A stretch of 21,254 nucleotides of DNA, from NCBI GenBank assembly GCA_030605085.1, contig JAUWBH010000102.1, positions 1 to 21,254 on the forward strand, read 5' to 3'. Both the position numbers and the translations under genes were made by a program. This DNA comes from Promethearchaeota archaeon (GTDB taxonomy: Archaea; Asgardarchaeota; Lokiarchaeia; Sigynarchaeales; SOKP01). Numbering within the stretch: position 1 is the first letter of the stretch; each line of letters begins with the position of its first letter. Below the pieces are notes generated by a model. It saw only the letters and a program-made list of their open reading frames with translations, was not told the origin of the DNA and did not search any database. Shown here piece by piece: positions 1-10,200 of this stretch.

Positions 1-1
1 C

Positions 2-412
2 GTGCTTATATCAAGAAACCGAGCAGAAGAGTTAGGAATAAAACCAATGGTAAACATCAGATCGATTGGTTGGGCAGGTGTGAATCCTGGTGTCATGGGA
101 CAAGGACCAGTACCTGCAAGTAAGAAAGCACTTAAGCAAGCGGGATTAAATGTCGAGGATATAGATTTTTGGGAAATCAATGAGGCTTTCGCAATCGTAC
201 CCCTGTACGCCATGAAAATGCTAAACATCCCCGCTGAAAAAGTAAATGTAAAAGGAGGGGCGATTGCTCTTGGACATCCTTTGGGAATGACAGGTGTAAG
301 GTTGGTTGGAACACTCGCTCGAATTCTACAGGCTGAGGGAGGAAAGCTCGGTCTTGCTACAGCGTGCGTAGGTGGCGGACAAGGTGTGGCTACGATTATT
401 GAAAAGATCTAA
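2..412 (+). CDS. Thiolase (acetyl-CoA C-acetyltransferase family), C-terminal part
   Basis: This is the C-terminal 136 residues of a thiolase; the reading frame is open at the left edge, so the gene starts outside the window and the GTG at position 2 is probably an internal valine. Visible family motifs in order: NEAFA (about residues 60-64 of the visible part), the GGAIALGHPLGMTGVR signature holding the catalytic His of GHP, and the C-terminal CVGGGQG signature holding the second active-site Cys. The first nucleophilic Cys lies upstream and cannot be checked. Thiolases either condense two acetyl-CoA units or cleave 3-ketoacyl-CoA; which direction or chain length applies here cannot be told. 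The stop is TAA at 410-412. A TTG-started kptA follows after 33 bases, so co-transcription is plausible. Confidence 0.93.
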   Translation: MLISRNRAEELGIKPMVNIRSIGWAGVNPGVMGQGPVPASKKALKQAGLNVEDIDFWEINEAFAIVPLYAMKMLNIPAEKVNVKGGAIALGHPLGMTGVRLVGTLARILQAEGGKLGLATACVGGGQGVATIIEKI

Positions 413-445
413 TCGTCCCTGAATTTGAATTAAGAGGATGGAGTT

Positions 446-1033
446 TTGAAAAAGCTATATATCAAAATATCTAAATTTTTATCTTTTATTTTGCGGCATC
501 AGCCAGAAAAATTTGGAATTGAACTAGATTCAGAAGGCTTTGCCGGTTTAAAACAAATTTTGGAAATTCTTAATAAGAAATATCGGGATATAAATATCAA
601 TGAAATAACAAAAGATACAATTGAAGAGATTATAAAGCAATCTAATAAAAAGCGATTTGAAATAATAGAAAATAAAATAAGGGCATTTTATGGACATAGC
701 CTTAATGAAAAAATAGAGATGCCCGAAGCAAAGTCTTTACCACCAAAATTATATCATGGAACTACTCTAAAAGCTTATAATAAAATAAAAACGGAAGGAT
801 TAACTAAAAGAGGTCGGCAATATGTTCATTTATCTGACAGGACTAAAAACGCCATCGTTGTAGGAAAACGCAAAACTAAAAATCCGATAATTCTTATTAT
901 TAATGTTTTAAAAGCTCAAAGAAATGGAGTTAAATTCTACAAGTCGGGAGATATGTATTTAACGGATTACATTAAACCATATTTCATTTCTAAACTTGAG
1001 AAAATAGATGATAACAATGGTTATCATAATTGA
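446..1033 (+). CDS. kptA: RNA 2'-phosphotransferase (KptA/Tpt1 family)
   Basis: The 195-residue protein has the usual length and motif order of KptA/Tpt1, which moves a 2'-phosphate from RNA to NAD+ through an ADP-ribosylated intermediate. Visible motifs: the N-terminal LSFILRHQP with Arg17-His18, KKRFEI at 68-73, IRAFYGHS (Arg79 to Ser85), YHGT at 103-106, YVHLS at 126-130 and VGKR at 139-142 with Arg142. Arg17, His18, Arg79 and Arg142 are the likely Arg-His-Arg-Arg active-site set; the assignment of the last two is from memory of the family. Translation starts at TTG 446 behind an AGAGGATG Shine-Dalgarno-like stretch at 433-440; the ATG inside that stretch reaches a stop after two codons. 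In archaea KptA may repair or clean 2'-phosphorylated RNA ends or act in NAD-dependent chemistry; its real substrate is unknown. Confidence 0.93.
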   Translation: MKKLYIKISKFLSFILRHQPEKFGIELDSEGFAGLKQILEILNKKYRDININEITKDTIEEIIKQSNKKRFEIIENKIRAFYGHSLNEKIEMPEAKSLPPKLYHGTTLKAYNKIKTEGLTKRGRQYVHLSDRTKNAIVVGKRKTKNPIILIINVLKAQRNGVKFYKSGDMYLTDYIKPYFISKLEKIDDNNGYHN

Positions 1034-1104
1034 TTGAATTTTTTTAAGTATCATTTATATATTTTTTGTAAAATTTCCAGATACCTTAAAATGGGAGGTG
1101 TAAA

Positions 1105-1179
1105 TTGCCATTTTTTACTAAAATTTTAAATAATTCTTTTGTTATTTTAATATTTGTTTTTAACAAATCAATTAATTGA
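1105..1179 (+). CDS. Possible 24-residue hydrophobic peptide (weak)
   Basis: A TTG codon at 1105 sits 4 bases behind GGGAGGTG (1093-1100), one of the best Shine-Dalgarno sites in the window, and opens a 24-codon frame ending in TGA at 1177-1179. The peptide would be mostly hydrophobic (a run such as SFVILIFVF near residues 11-19), like a tiny membrane peptide or a leader upstream of the first kinase. No homolog is recognised and AT-rich DNA gives hydrophobic frames by chance, so only the ribosome-binding site argues for it. Confidence 0.2.
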   Translation: MPFFTKILNNSFVILIFVFNKSIN

Positions 1180-1265
1180 GATCATTTTTTAGGATCTATT
1201 GGTTAGGTTTGGAAACAATAATTAAAAGTAAATTGAAGTTTAATTAACAACCTCAAAATAATTTT

Positions 1266-1309
1266 TTTATAAAATTTCGCATTTGATTGTAATTTTTTCC
1301 TCAGGAGGG
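1266..1309 (+). promoter_or_regulatory. Promoter and strong Shine-Dalgarno of the first kinase
   Basis: TTTATAAAA at 1266-1274 resembles an archaeal TATA box about 50 bases before the ATG at 1320, and AGGAGGG at 1303-1309 is a strong Shine-Dalgarno site 10 bases before it. The rest of 1034-1260 is AT-rich and holds only the weak peptide frame at 1105-1179. Confidence 0.45.
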
Positions 1310-1319
1310 TAATGTTATA

Positions 1320-4136
1320 ATGGAATATTTAACACAAAATTCTAAAAAAAGGAAAACTGGTATTGAAGTCTTAGGTAAAGTTCCATGGGGAACACATTTT
1401 TGTCTATTTTACGAAAATAAGGACGATTTACTTGACATCTTGATACCTTACTTTAAAGCAGGATTAGAAAATAACGAATATTGCATGTGGATTATTTCAG
1501 AACCATTAACTAAAAAGGAAGCTGAAGCAGCGGCGGAAAAAGGAATCTCTAATTTCAAGAAATACGTAAAGAAAAAGCAAATAGAGATTATTCCGTACGA
1601 CGAATGGTATTTAAAAGATAATGTTTTCGATTTACAGAGAGTCCTTAACGATTGGGTTGAAGAATTAAATTACGCATTGGATAGGGGGTACGATGGAATA
1701 AGGGTAACGGGAAATACTGCGTGGCTTGAAAAAGCTGATTGGAAAAGTTTTACGGATTACGAAGAAGAAATAAATAAAATTATTCCCAATTATGAAATGA
1801 TTGCTTCTTGTACATATTCGTTAAATAAGTGTGGACCATATGAAGTTTTAGATGTAATTCATAATCATCAATTCGCTCTGATTAGAAGGGAAGGAAATTG
1901 GTTAAATTTTAAAAGCATGGAACAGATTAAAGCAGAGGAAAAAGTAATAGATATAATGCAAAAATTAAAAAAATCCGAAGAAAAATATCGAATTATTGCT
2001 GAAAACGCAAATGATTTGATTTTCATATTAGATTCTAAGAGTAAATTTTTATATTGCAATGAAACTTTTGAAAAAATCGTTGGATATACACCTCAAGAGT
2101 TGCTTGGAACAAGCGCATTTGATTATGCGCATCCTGAAGATATCAATCTGGTTATAAATGACTTTAAGAACGCTTTAAATGTTGGAAGTGGTGAAAATGA
2201 AGCAAGATTTAGAAATAAAAATGGTACTTATCTATGGCTTGAATCTAAAGGTACGGTTATATATGATAGTCAAGGAAATCCTGAAAGAATTTCTTTAGTT
2301 ACACGAAATATTACTGATCGTAAACAATCGGAAAAGAAAATATCTGATTTAGCAAAATTTCCTTCAGAGAACCCAAATCCTGTTTTAAGAGTAGACAAAG
2401 AGAGAATTATTTATTCTAACAAAGCAGGAGTAGATATATTTAATATATGCGAAGGAAATGATATTCCTGAGAATTTACAAGATGCAATAAAGGAGGCGTT
2501 TTCTACAAACAAAAATAAAATAGTTGAATTAAGACTAAATGCAAAAATGTATTCATTTGTTGTTACTCCAGTGGAAAGAGAGAGATATGTAAATATCTAT
2601 GGCCTGGAAATTACAGAAATAAAGAAAGCAAAAGATAGATTAATAGAATCCGAAAAACAATATAAATATATAGCTAAAGAATTGGAGATGATTTTGGACC
2701 ATATTCCAGGAATAATTGTATATAAAGACACTGAGAATAACATTCTTCGAGTAAATAAATTTCTTGCTGACGCTCATAATTTACTAAAAGAAGAAATGGA
2801 GGGAAAAAGCTGTTTTGATCTTTATCCAAAAGAGCAAGCACAAGCTTATTGGGAAGATGACCTTGAGGTTATAAAAAGTGGAAAACTAAAATTAAATATT
2901 GTGGAGCCTTGGGAGCCTGAAAAAGGTAAAAGATGGGTAAATACAAGCAAAATTCCCTACATTGACGAAGGCGGCAATGTTAAAGGAATTATTGCGATTG
3001 CTTCCGATATAACTGAAATGAAATTAGCTGAGGAAAAACTAAAAGAATCTGAAGAAAAATTCAGAACAATAGCAGAGCAATCGTTAATGGGCATAGCCAT
3101 TTTGCAAGATGATGTGTTTAAATACGAAAATCAGCAATTTGCTGAGATATTTGGATATGAAGTTGATGAGATGTTGAGTTGGCAACCAACCGAATATTAT
3201 AAATTAACTCATCCCGATGATTTGAATAAGACTAGGGAACAGGCACGGAAAAAACAATTAGGTGAACTTGACATAATAAATCAGTATCAATTTCGTGGGA
3301 TCAAAAAGACAGGTGAAATAATATGGATAGAGATTCTCTCTAAAACGGCACCTTACGATGGTAACCCCGCAGATTTTATAACAATATTAAACATTACGGA
3401 GAAGAAAAAAGCGGAACAAGAATTAATGAAATTGAGTAAATTAAAATCCGAATTACTTACAAGAACCTTCCACGAATTAAAAACACCTCTCATTTCAATT
3501 AAAGGGAATGCAGATCTTTTATTGGAAATACACAGGGATAAACTTGACAGCGACACGATTTCAATAATTGAAGAAATCTATGAAGGATGTGAAAGATTAG
3601 AGGATCTTATAATTGATCTTCTAGAAAGTTCAAAATTAGAATCTGGTAAAATTAAATTAAATCTTGCCTATGAAGATTTAGCTTTTTTAATAAGATTTTG
3701 CGTAAAAGAATTGAGGTGGTTGGTGAAATCAAGAAATCATAGGATAATTTTAGAACTTCACGATGCTTTGGTGACTATGTTTGAAAAAGAAAGAATGTAT
3801 CAAGTAATAAATAATCTTTTAAGCAATGCAGTAAAATATACTCCTTCTAATGGATTTATAAAAATCAAATCTGAAATTAAAGAGAATTTTGTGGTTATAT
3901 CGATACAAGATAATGGAATTGGATTTACAGAGGAGGAAAAAGAACAAATATTTAAACAATTCGGAAAAATTGAACGGTACGGAAAAGGCTGGGATATTGG
4001 GATTGAAGGTACTGGAATGGGCCTATACATTTCAAAAAAAATAATAGAACTACACGGAGGTAAGATATGGGTGGAATCAGAAGGGAAAAATAAAGGTTCT
4101 ACGATCAATTTTTCTCTCCCCATAATCACAAACTAA
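1320..4136 (+). CDS. MEDS-domain multi-PAS sensor histidine kinase
   Basis: A 938-residue soluble sensor kinase with no membrane segment or signal peptide. Residues about 15-195 match the MEDS domain (methanogen/methylotroph, DcmR sensory), seen in GTHFCLFYENKDDLLDILIP and the following CMWIISEP. Four PAS-like domains follow: about 218-335, 343-435 (weak), 445-568 and 578-697, separated by short coiled-coil linkers of the KESEEK type. The HisKA domain has phospho-acceptor His718 in TFHELKTP; the HATPase domain has Asn836 in the N box (NNLLSNAVKY), DNGIGF at 864-869 and GTGMGL at 897-902, so it should be active. ATG 1320 is supported by AGGAGGG 10 bases upstream; an earlier ATG at 1312 stops at once. 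It heads a tandem set of three related kinases. No receiver-domain partner is nearby. The ligand of the MEDS domain is unknown. Confidence 0.93.
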   Translation: MEYLTQNSKKRKTGIEVLGKVPWGTHFCLFYENKDDLLDILIPYFKAGLENNEYCMWIISEPLTKKEAEAAAEKGISNFKKYVKKKQIEIIPYDEWYLKDNVFDLQRVLNDWVEELNYALDRGYDGIRVTGNTAWLEKADWKSFTDYEEEINKIIPNYEMIASCTYSLNKCGPYEVLDVIHNHQFALIRREGNWLNFKSMEQIKAEEKVIDIMQKLKKSEEKYRIIAENANDLIFILDSKSKFLYCNETFEKIVGYTPQELLGTSAFDYAHPEDINLVINDFKNALNVGSGENEARFRNKNGTYLWLESKGTVIYDSQGNPERISLVTRNITDRKQSEKKISDLAKFPSENPNPVLRVDKERIIYSNKAGVDIFNICEGNDIPENLQDAIKEAFSTNKNKIVELRLNAKMYSFVVTPVERERYVNIYGLEITEIKKAKDRLIESEKQYKYIAKELEMILDHIPGIIVYKDTENNILRVNKFLADAHNLLKEEMEGKSCFDLYPKEQAQAYWEDDLEVIKSGKLKLNIVEPWEPEKGKRWVNTSKIPYIDEGGNVKGIIAIASDITEMKLAEEKLKESEEKFRTIAEQSLMGIAILQDDVFKYENQQFAEIFGYEVDEMLSWQPTEYYKLTHPDDLNKTREQARKKQLGELDIINQYQFRGIKKTGEIIWIEILSKTAPYDGNPADFITILNITEKKKAEQELMKLSKLKSELLTRTFHELKTPLISIKGNADLLLEIHRDKLDSDTISIIEEIYEGCERLEDLIIDLLESSKLESGKIKLNLAYEDLAFLIRFCVKELRWLVKSRNHRIILELHDALVTMFEKERMYQVINNLLSNAVKYTPSNGFIKIKSEIKENFVVISIQDNGIGFTEEEKEQIFKQFGKIERYGKGWDIGIEGTGMGLYISKKIIELHGGKIWVESEGKNKGSTINFSLPIITN

Positions 4137-4174
4137 CGCTAATTTAATAGGTACATATTAAGTATTATTTTTTT

Positions 4175-4198
4175 CTTTCTCAATTTCCATTGAGAAAG
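4175..4198 (+). terminator. Perfect hairpin after the first kinase
   Basis: CTTTCTCAAT (4175-4184), loop TTCC, then the exact reverse complement ATTGAGAAAG (4189-4198): a perfect 10-bp stem starting 39 bases after the kinase stop. A T-run precedes it (4168-4174) and a T-rich stretch follows. It is a likely transcription end or RNA 3'-end structure, which would separate kinase 1 from kinase 2. The remaining intergenic bases to 4377 are AT-rich without other structure. Confidence 0.5.
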
Positions 4199-4377
4199 TT
4201 TATATAATTTTTTATATCAGAACGAAAAATCTTTTTATCACATAACTATAAAAATATAAAATTACATACTAAAATAAGAAAATAATCGATTATTTTGATT
4301 ATTTTTAACATTAATGTATGCGTTAGGGGTATTTTGTATTTGTTTTTTTTTCAGATATGACATAAAGAGGTTTATTA

Positions 4378-7080
4378 TTGAACGACATTAAGAATATGAA
4401 GAGTTCCTCAAAAGTTCGTTTTAAAATACTTTTTAAGAATATTCCTATTCCTACATACACCTGGCAAAAGATTCAAGACGATCTAGTTTTAATCGATTAT
4501 AACTTTGCCGCTGAAGATATAACGAAGGGGCAAATTAAATCTTTTTTAGGAAGTAAAGCTTCACATATGTATAATGATGATCCTGAAATTTTAAACGATT
4601 TAAATCGATGTGCTAACGAACAAATCAATTTTTCTAAAGAAATGAAATATCATATGAAATCCACTGGAGAAGTAAAATATTTTGATGTTAAATACGTTTT
4701 TATTCGTCCAGATTTAGTTTTAGTTCATACCGAAGATATAACTGCGCGTAAGCAAGCGGAAAAAGAATTAAAAGAATCAGAAAAAAATTTGAAGATGTTA
4801 AATAAAGAACTAGAACACCGAGTCGAAGAAAGGACAATGAAACTAAAAGAATCGGAAGAAAAATATAGAGTCCTTTTTGAAAATTCTCCATATGCCATTG
4901 GTCTTGTTGATATGACGGGAAAAATAGTAGATGTAAATCAATTTCATGAAAAAATTGGAAATTATAATAAATCAGATTTCATAGGAAAAAATTTTAATGA
5001 ACTCTTAGTAATCCCTCAGAAATATTTACCTATAATAGTGAAAGATTTTAAAAGATTATTAAAAGGAGAATTTCCAAAGCCTAAGGAAATTCAACTAAGT
5101 GATAAAGAAGGTAATTTAAATTGGTATTATTTACGGTTGTCACTTATAAATTTAGGTAATAAATCTTTAATACAAGTTATTTCCCAAGATATTACGGAAA
5201 TAAAAGAAACAGAAAAAAAATTAAAAGAATCCGAAGAAAAATATCGAAGTTTTGTAGAAAATTTTCAAGGTATTGCTTTTAGAGGGCATCAAGATTTTTC
5301 AGCGGCTTTTTTTCATGGAGCTGTTGAAGAAATAACGGGGTACAAAGAGGAGGATTTTATTTCCGGTAATGCTAAATGGAACGAACTTATACATCCTGAC
5401 GATCTTTCAAATGTTCAAAAAGCAGTTAAGCAATTTCATTCTACTTCTATTAAATTAGATAAAAAAGAATATCGAATAATAAGCAAAGATGGAAAGATAC
5501 ACTGGATTGCAGAAAATATACAGAAAATATACGATGCCTCAAGGAGAGAAGAGGTAGTTCATGGTACTATCTACGATATCACCGAAAAAAAAGAGGCAGA
5601 ACAAAAATTAAAAGAAAGTGAGGAAAAATATAGGCTTATTTCCGAAAATGCTAATGACCTAATAACTATTATTAATCAAGAATTTAAGCACGAATACATT
5701 AATGAACAAGCTTATATAAACATATTAGGATATTCAAATGAGGATATAATTGGAAAAACTCCTTTAGAGCAAATACATCCCGATGAAATTAAACATGTGA
5801 CTAAGGCTTTAAGAGAAGGATGGAAATCTGGAGAAGGAACGGTAATTATAAGATTAAAACACAAAAATTGGCACTATTGTTGGTTAGAGAGCAAAGGAAA
5901 AACATTTATTGACAGTGATGGTAAGAAGAAAGCAATATTAATTTCAAGAGATATAACTGAGCGTATGAACGCGGAAGAAAAATTAAAAGAATCTGAGGAA
6001 AAATTCAGAACTATCACAGAACAGTCAATATTAGGTTTAGCAATAGTACAAGATAATGTATTAAAATACGTAAATAAAGGATTAGCAGATATATTTGGAT
6101 ATACTATAGAAGAAATGAGAGGCTGGGAACCAGGAGGTTTCGTGAGAGTAATTCATCCAGATGACAGGGAAATGGTTGTAGAACAAGGAAGAAAAAAACA
6201 ATTAGGCTTATCCGATGTTAAAACTCAATATCAAATTAAGGGTCTTAAAAGAAATGGTGAAATTGTTTGGATAGAAATATTTTCTAAAACAATAAATTAT
6301 AGAGGAAAAACCGCAGATCTAGTTACATTAATAGATATAACAGAAAAAAAGAGAGCAGAACGCGAATTAAGAGAAATAAATAGGTTAAAAACAGAATTAC
6401 TAAGAAGAGCGTCTCACGAACTAAAAACACCTTTCGTTTCGATCAAGGGAAATACAGATCTCCTATTAGACTCACATTACGAAAAATTAGATTACGATAC
6501 AATTTCGATTATAGACGATATAAAAGAAGGGTGTTTAAGACTTGAAGATCTTATAAACGACCTTTTAGAAAGTTCTAAGTTGGAATCGGGACGAATTCAA
6601 TTAAAAATGACAAAGGAAGATTTAGCATTCTTAATCAGATTTTGCGTAAGTGAATTAAAAGGATTAGCAACCGCAAGAAATCAAAAAATTTCCTTAGAAA
6701 TTCAAGATGAATTGGTTACATCGTTTGAAAAAGAAAGGATATACGAGGTTATTATCAATTTGTTAAGTAACGCTATAAAATACACTCCCCCAAACGGTAT
6801 TATTAAAATTAAATCCGAGATTAAAGATAACGCTTATATAATTTCTGTGAAAGATAATGGAATTGGTTTCACCGAGGAAGAAAAAGAACAAATATTTAAG
6901 CAGTTTGGAAAAATTGAGAGATACGGTCAAGGGTGGGATTTAGGAATTGAAGGCACTGGATTAGGGCTTTATATCTCAAAAAAGATTATTGAGTTACATG
7001 GAGGAAATATATGGGTGGAGTCAGAAGGGAGAAACAAAGGAACTATATTTTATTTTTCTTTACCATTTATTACGGATTAA
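4378..7080 (+). CDS. Multi-PAS sensor histidine kinase
   Basis: A 900-residue soluble kinase with five PAS-like domains: about 12-125 (an unusual N-terminal one shared with the next kinase), 156-275, 284-403, 413-530 and 538-655, joined by coiled-coil linkers (notably 125-160). HisKA has His680 in RASHELKTP; HATPase has Asn798 in the N box, DNGIGF at 826-831 and GTGLGL at 859-864. The last about 240 residues are nearly the same as in the kinases before and after it, so the three arose by tandem duplication. TTG 4378 is chosen because AGAGG at 4366-4370 sits 7 bases upstream and because the next kinase starts the same way; the first ATG would only remove six residues. No transmembrane segment, so it senses a cytoplasmic signal such as redox state or a small ligand; no cofactor residue is identifiable by eye. 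Confidence 0.92.
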   Translation: MNDIKNMKSSSKVRFKILFKNIPIPTYTWQKIQDDLVLIDYNFAAEDITKGQIKSFLGSKASHMYNDDPEILNDLNRCANEQINFSKEMKYHMKSTGEVKYFDVKYVFIRPDLVLVHTEDITARKQAEKELKESEKNLKMLNKELEHRVEERTMKLKESEEKYRVLFENSPYAIGLVDMTGKIVDVNQFHEKIGNYNKSDFIGKNFNELLVIPQKYLPIIVKDFKRLLKGEFPKPKEIQLSDKEGNLNWYYLRLSLINLGNKSLIQVISQDITEIKETEKKLKESEEKYRSFVENFQGIAFRGHQDFSAAFFHGAVEEITGYKEEDFISGNAKWNELIHPDDLSNVQKAVKQFHSTSIKLDKKEYRIISKDGKIHWIAENIQKIYDASRREEVVHGTIYDITEKKEAEQKLKESEEKYRLISENANDLITIINQEFKHEYINEQAYINILGYSNEDIIGKTPLEQIHPDEIKHVTKALREGWKSGEGTVIIRLKHKNWHYCWLESKGKTFIDSDGKKKAILISRDITERMNAEEKLKESEEKFRTITEQSILGLAIVQDNVLKYVNKGLADIFGYTIEEMRGWEPGGFVRVIHPDDREMVVEQGRKKQLGLSDVKTQYQIKGLKRNGEIVWIEIFSKTINYRGKTADLVTLIDITEKKRAERELREINRLKTELLRRASHELKTPFVSIKGNTDLLLDSHYEKLDYDTISIIDDIKEGCLRLEDLINDLLESSKLESGRIQLKMTKEDLAFLIRFCVSELKGLATARNQKISLEIQDELVTSFEKERIYEVIINLLSNAIKYTPPNGIIKIKSEIKDNAYIISVKDNGIGFTEEEKEQIFKQFGKIERYGQGWDLGIEGTGLGLYISKKIIELHGGNIWVESEGRNKGTIFYFSLPFITD

Positions 7081-7263
7081 TTTGTAAAGGTGTTCTTGCC
7101 AACAGGTATTGATTTATTTTATCAAACCCATAAACATAATAATAAATTAATTTATTAATAATAATAATAAAAAATTTAATTTTGGATTAAGTATTGTTTA
7201 AATTAACTATTCCCTTTAATTTATACTATTTTTTAGTCAAAAATATAAGTAGAGGATGTATCA

Positions 7264-10200
7264 TTGAGTGATGTAGAGAAATTAAAAAAATTTGACGAGG
7301 ATAGATTTAAAGCTCTTTTTAAAAATATTCCTATTCCAACTTACGCTTGGCAAAAAGTTCAAAGGAATTTAATCTTAATCGATTATAATTTAGCTGCTGA
7401 AGAAATAACTAAAGGACAAATAAAAAGGTTCATGGGGACTAAAGCTTCAGAATTATATATGGACAATCCAGAAATCATTGATGATTTAAATAGATGTGCT
7501 AACGAGCGAGTAAATTTTTCTAAAGAAATGGAATATAATATGATAAGTACTGGTGAGAACAAATTCCTCAATGTAAATTATGGTTTTGTGCCCCCCAATT
7601 TAGTCTTAGTTCATACTGAAGATATTACTGAAAGAAAGTTAATAGAACAAAAATTAAAGAAATATCACATAGAATTAGAACAAAAGATTGAGGAAAGGAC
7701 TTCAGAATTAAAAGAATCAGAAGAAAAATATAGAAATCTGGTGGAAAATATCTCGGATGCGATAATTGAAGTGGAAGTAGGGGAAAAATTTGAATATGCT
7801 AGTCCTCAAATTTACGATATATTTGGATATACACAAGAAGAAATAATCGGCATGAAATCTGCTAAAAACATCCACCCAGATGATTTTGAAGAATTTGTTA
7901 AAGCGTTCAAAAAAGCAATTCAAAGCGAGGAAAAAAGAATATCAACTGAATATAGAACAAAACACAGAGATGGGCATTATATTACAGTCTCTTTAAGAGG
8001 GCGTGTATATAAAGAGGGAGAAAAATTTAAACTTATAGGTGTCTTAAGAGATATCACAGAAAAGAAAATTACGGCCCAAAAATTAAAAGATTCGGAAGAA
8101 AAATATCGAACATTAGTAGAAAAATCGTTACAAGGAATTTGTATCCTTCAAAATATCAAGATTGTGTTTGCTAACAATGCTTTGGTGGAGATATTAGGTT
8201 ATTCAATAAACGAATTGCTCTCTCTATCATCTGAAGAAGTAATTGACCTTATACATCCCGAGGATCGAGAAATTGTATTAAATCGTCATAAACAACGTTT
8301 AGAAGGAAAATCTGTTCCACCTCGTTACGATTTTCAAATTATTCGTAAAGATAAGAAAGTAAGAATTGTAGAGATGTATGCTACAGTTATTGAATATGAA
8401 GGAAAGACTGCAGTACAAGAAGTATTTATAGATATAACCGAGCGCAAAAAGGTTGAACAAAAATTAAAGGAATCTGAAGAGAGATATAGACTTATTACAG
8501 AAAACGCAAACGATTTGATTGCTACATTAGACGATAAATTCAAATTCGAATACATCAACGAGAATGCCTACTTAAATATCTTAGGTCTTTCCAACAAAGA
8601 TTTAATTGGTAAATTGTGTTTGAGTTTTGTCCATCCAGATGATTTGAAACATATAACCAAAAAATTGATAAAGGGATTTGAAGTAGGAAGGGGAGAAGAA
8701 GAATTAAGGTTTAGAAATAAAGCCGGCGAATATATTTGGGTTGATGTTAAAGGTAAAACCTATTTAGACAAAGATGGAAACAAGAAAGCTATTGTAATTT
8801 CTCGAGACATAACTGATCGTAAAAATACACAGCAGAGGTTAAAAGAATCAGAATTTAATCTTAGAAAAAGAGTTAATGAACTTAATTGTTTATACGAAAT
8901 ATCAAAACTTATTGAAAAGGAAGAAATCTCGTTAGATAAAATAATTCAAAAAACGCTTAAATTAATTCCTGAAGCTTTTCAAGCGCCGAACTTAGTATGC
9001 GCAAGAATAATATTAGACAACAAGGAATACAAAACAAAGATTTTTATAGAAACTGAATACAAAATAGCAACTCACATTAAAGTTCACGAAAAATTGTTAG
9101 ATATAGAGATTTATTACCTTGAAGATTACCAATTTCTTGAGGAAGAAATATATCTTTTATACGATATCGTTATTCGCTTAAAAAACCTTTTAGAACGTAA
9201 AGAAGCAGAGAAAATGGTGCTCGATTCAGAAGAAAGATTAAAGAAATTCATGGATTCAGCAACAGAAGGTTTTATTCTATTCGATCCGCGATTAAATGTT
9301 ATTGAGACTAATCAAGCACTCTCACTCATGATGAATACGAGTAAAAAAGAGCTAGTTGGAAAAAATATACTAAAATTTATGCCAAGTGTAGAAAAAAGTG
9401 GGATTTATGATAAATTTTTAGAAGTAATAAAAACAGATCACCCGTTTGTAATTGACGACATTACGTCTCATCCAGTAAGTGGTGATATACACTTTTCATT
9501 GAGTGCATTTAAGGTGGGTACTGGACTTGGAATCATAATCACGGACATCACTAAACATAAGCAAGTAGAAAAAGAATTAAAAGAGATCAATAGATTAAAA
9601 ACAGAGCTTCTTAGGAGAGCGTCTCACGAGTTAAAAACTCCTCTTGTATCCATTAAGGGAAACGCAGATCTTATGCTCAATCTACACTACGATAAAATGG
9701 ATAGCGAGATAATCTCGTTTGTAGAACAAATTAAAGAAGGCTGCTTAAGATTAGAGGATTTAATAAGCGACATATTAGAAAGTTCTAAGTTGGAATCAGG
9801 CCAAATTCGACTGAAACTCGGGAAGGAGGATTTAGCCTTTTTAATTAATTTTTGCGTTAATGAAGTTAAAGGATTAGCTGATACAAGAAATCAAAAAATC
9901 TCTATGGAAATTCATGATAAATTAATAACTAAGTTTGAAAAAGAAAGAATATACGAAGTCATAGTCAATTTATTAAGCAATGCAATAAAATATACACCTC
10001 CAGAGGGAATAATTAAAGTTAAATCAGAAATTAAAGAAAACTTTTATGTTATATCGATTCAGGATAACGGGATTGGTTTTACCGAGGCAGAAAAAGAGCA
10101 AATTTTCAAACAATTTGGAAAAATTGAGCGCTATGGTCAAGGTTGGGATCTTGGGATTGAGGGTACGGGATTAGGCTTGTATATTTCAAAAAAGATTATT

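Noticed and set aside
3800..4129. 109-codon minus-strand frame opposite the HATPase domain of kinase 1
   Set aside because: It mirrors the conserved kinase core; no upstream signal and no family resemblance.
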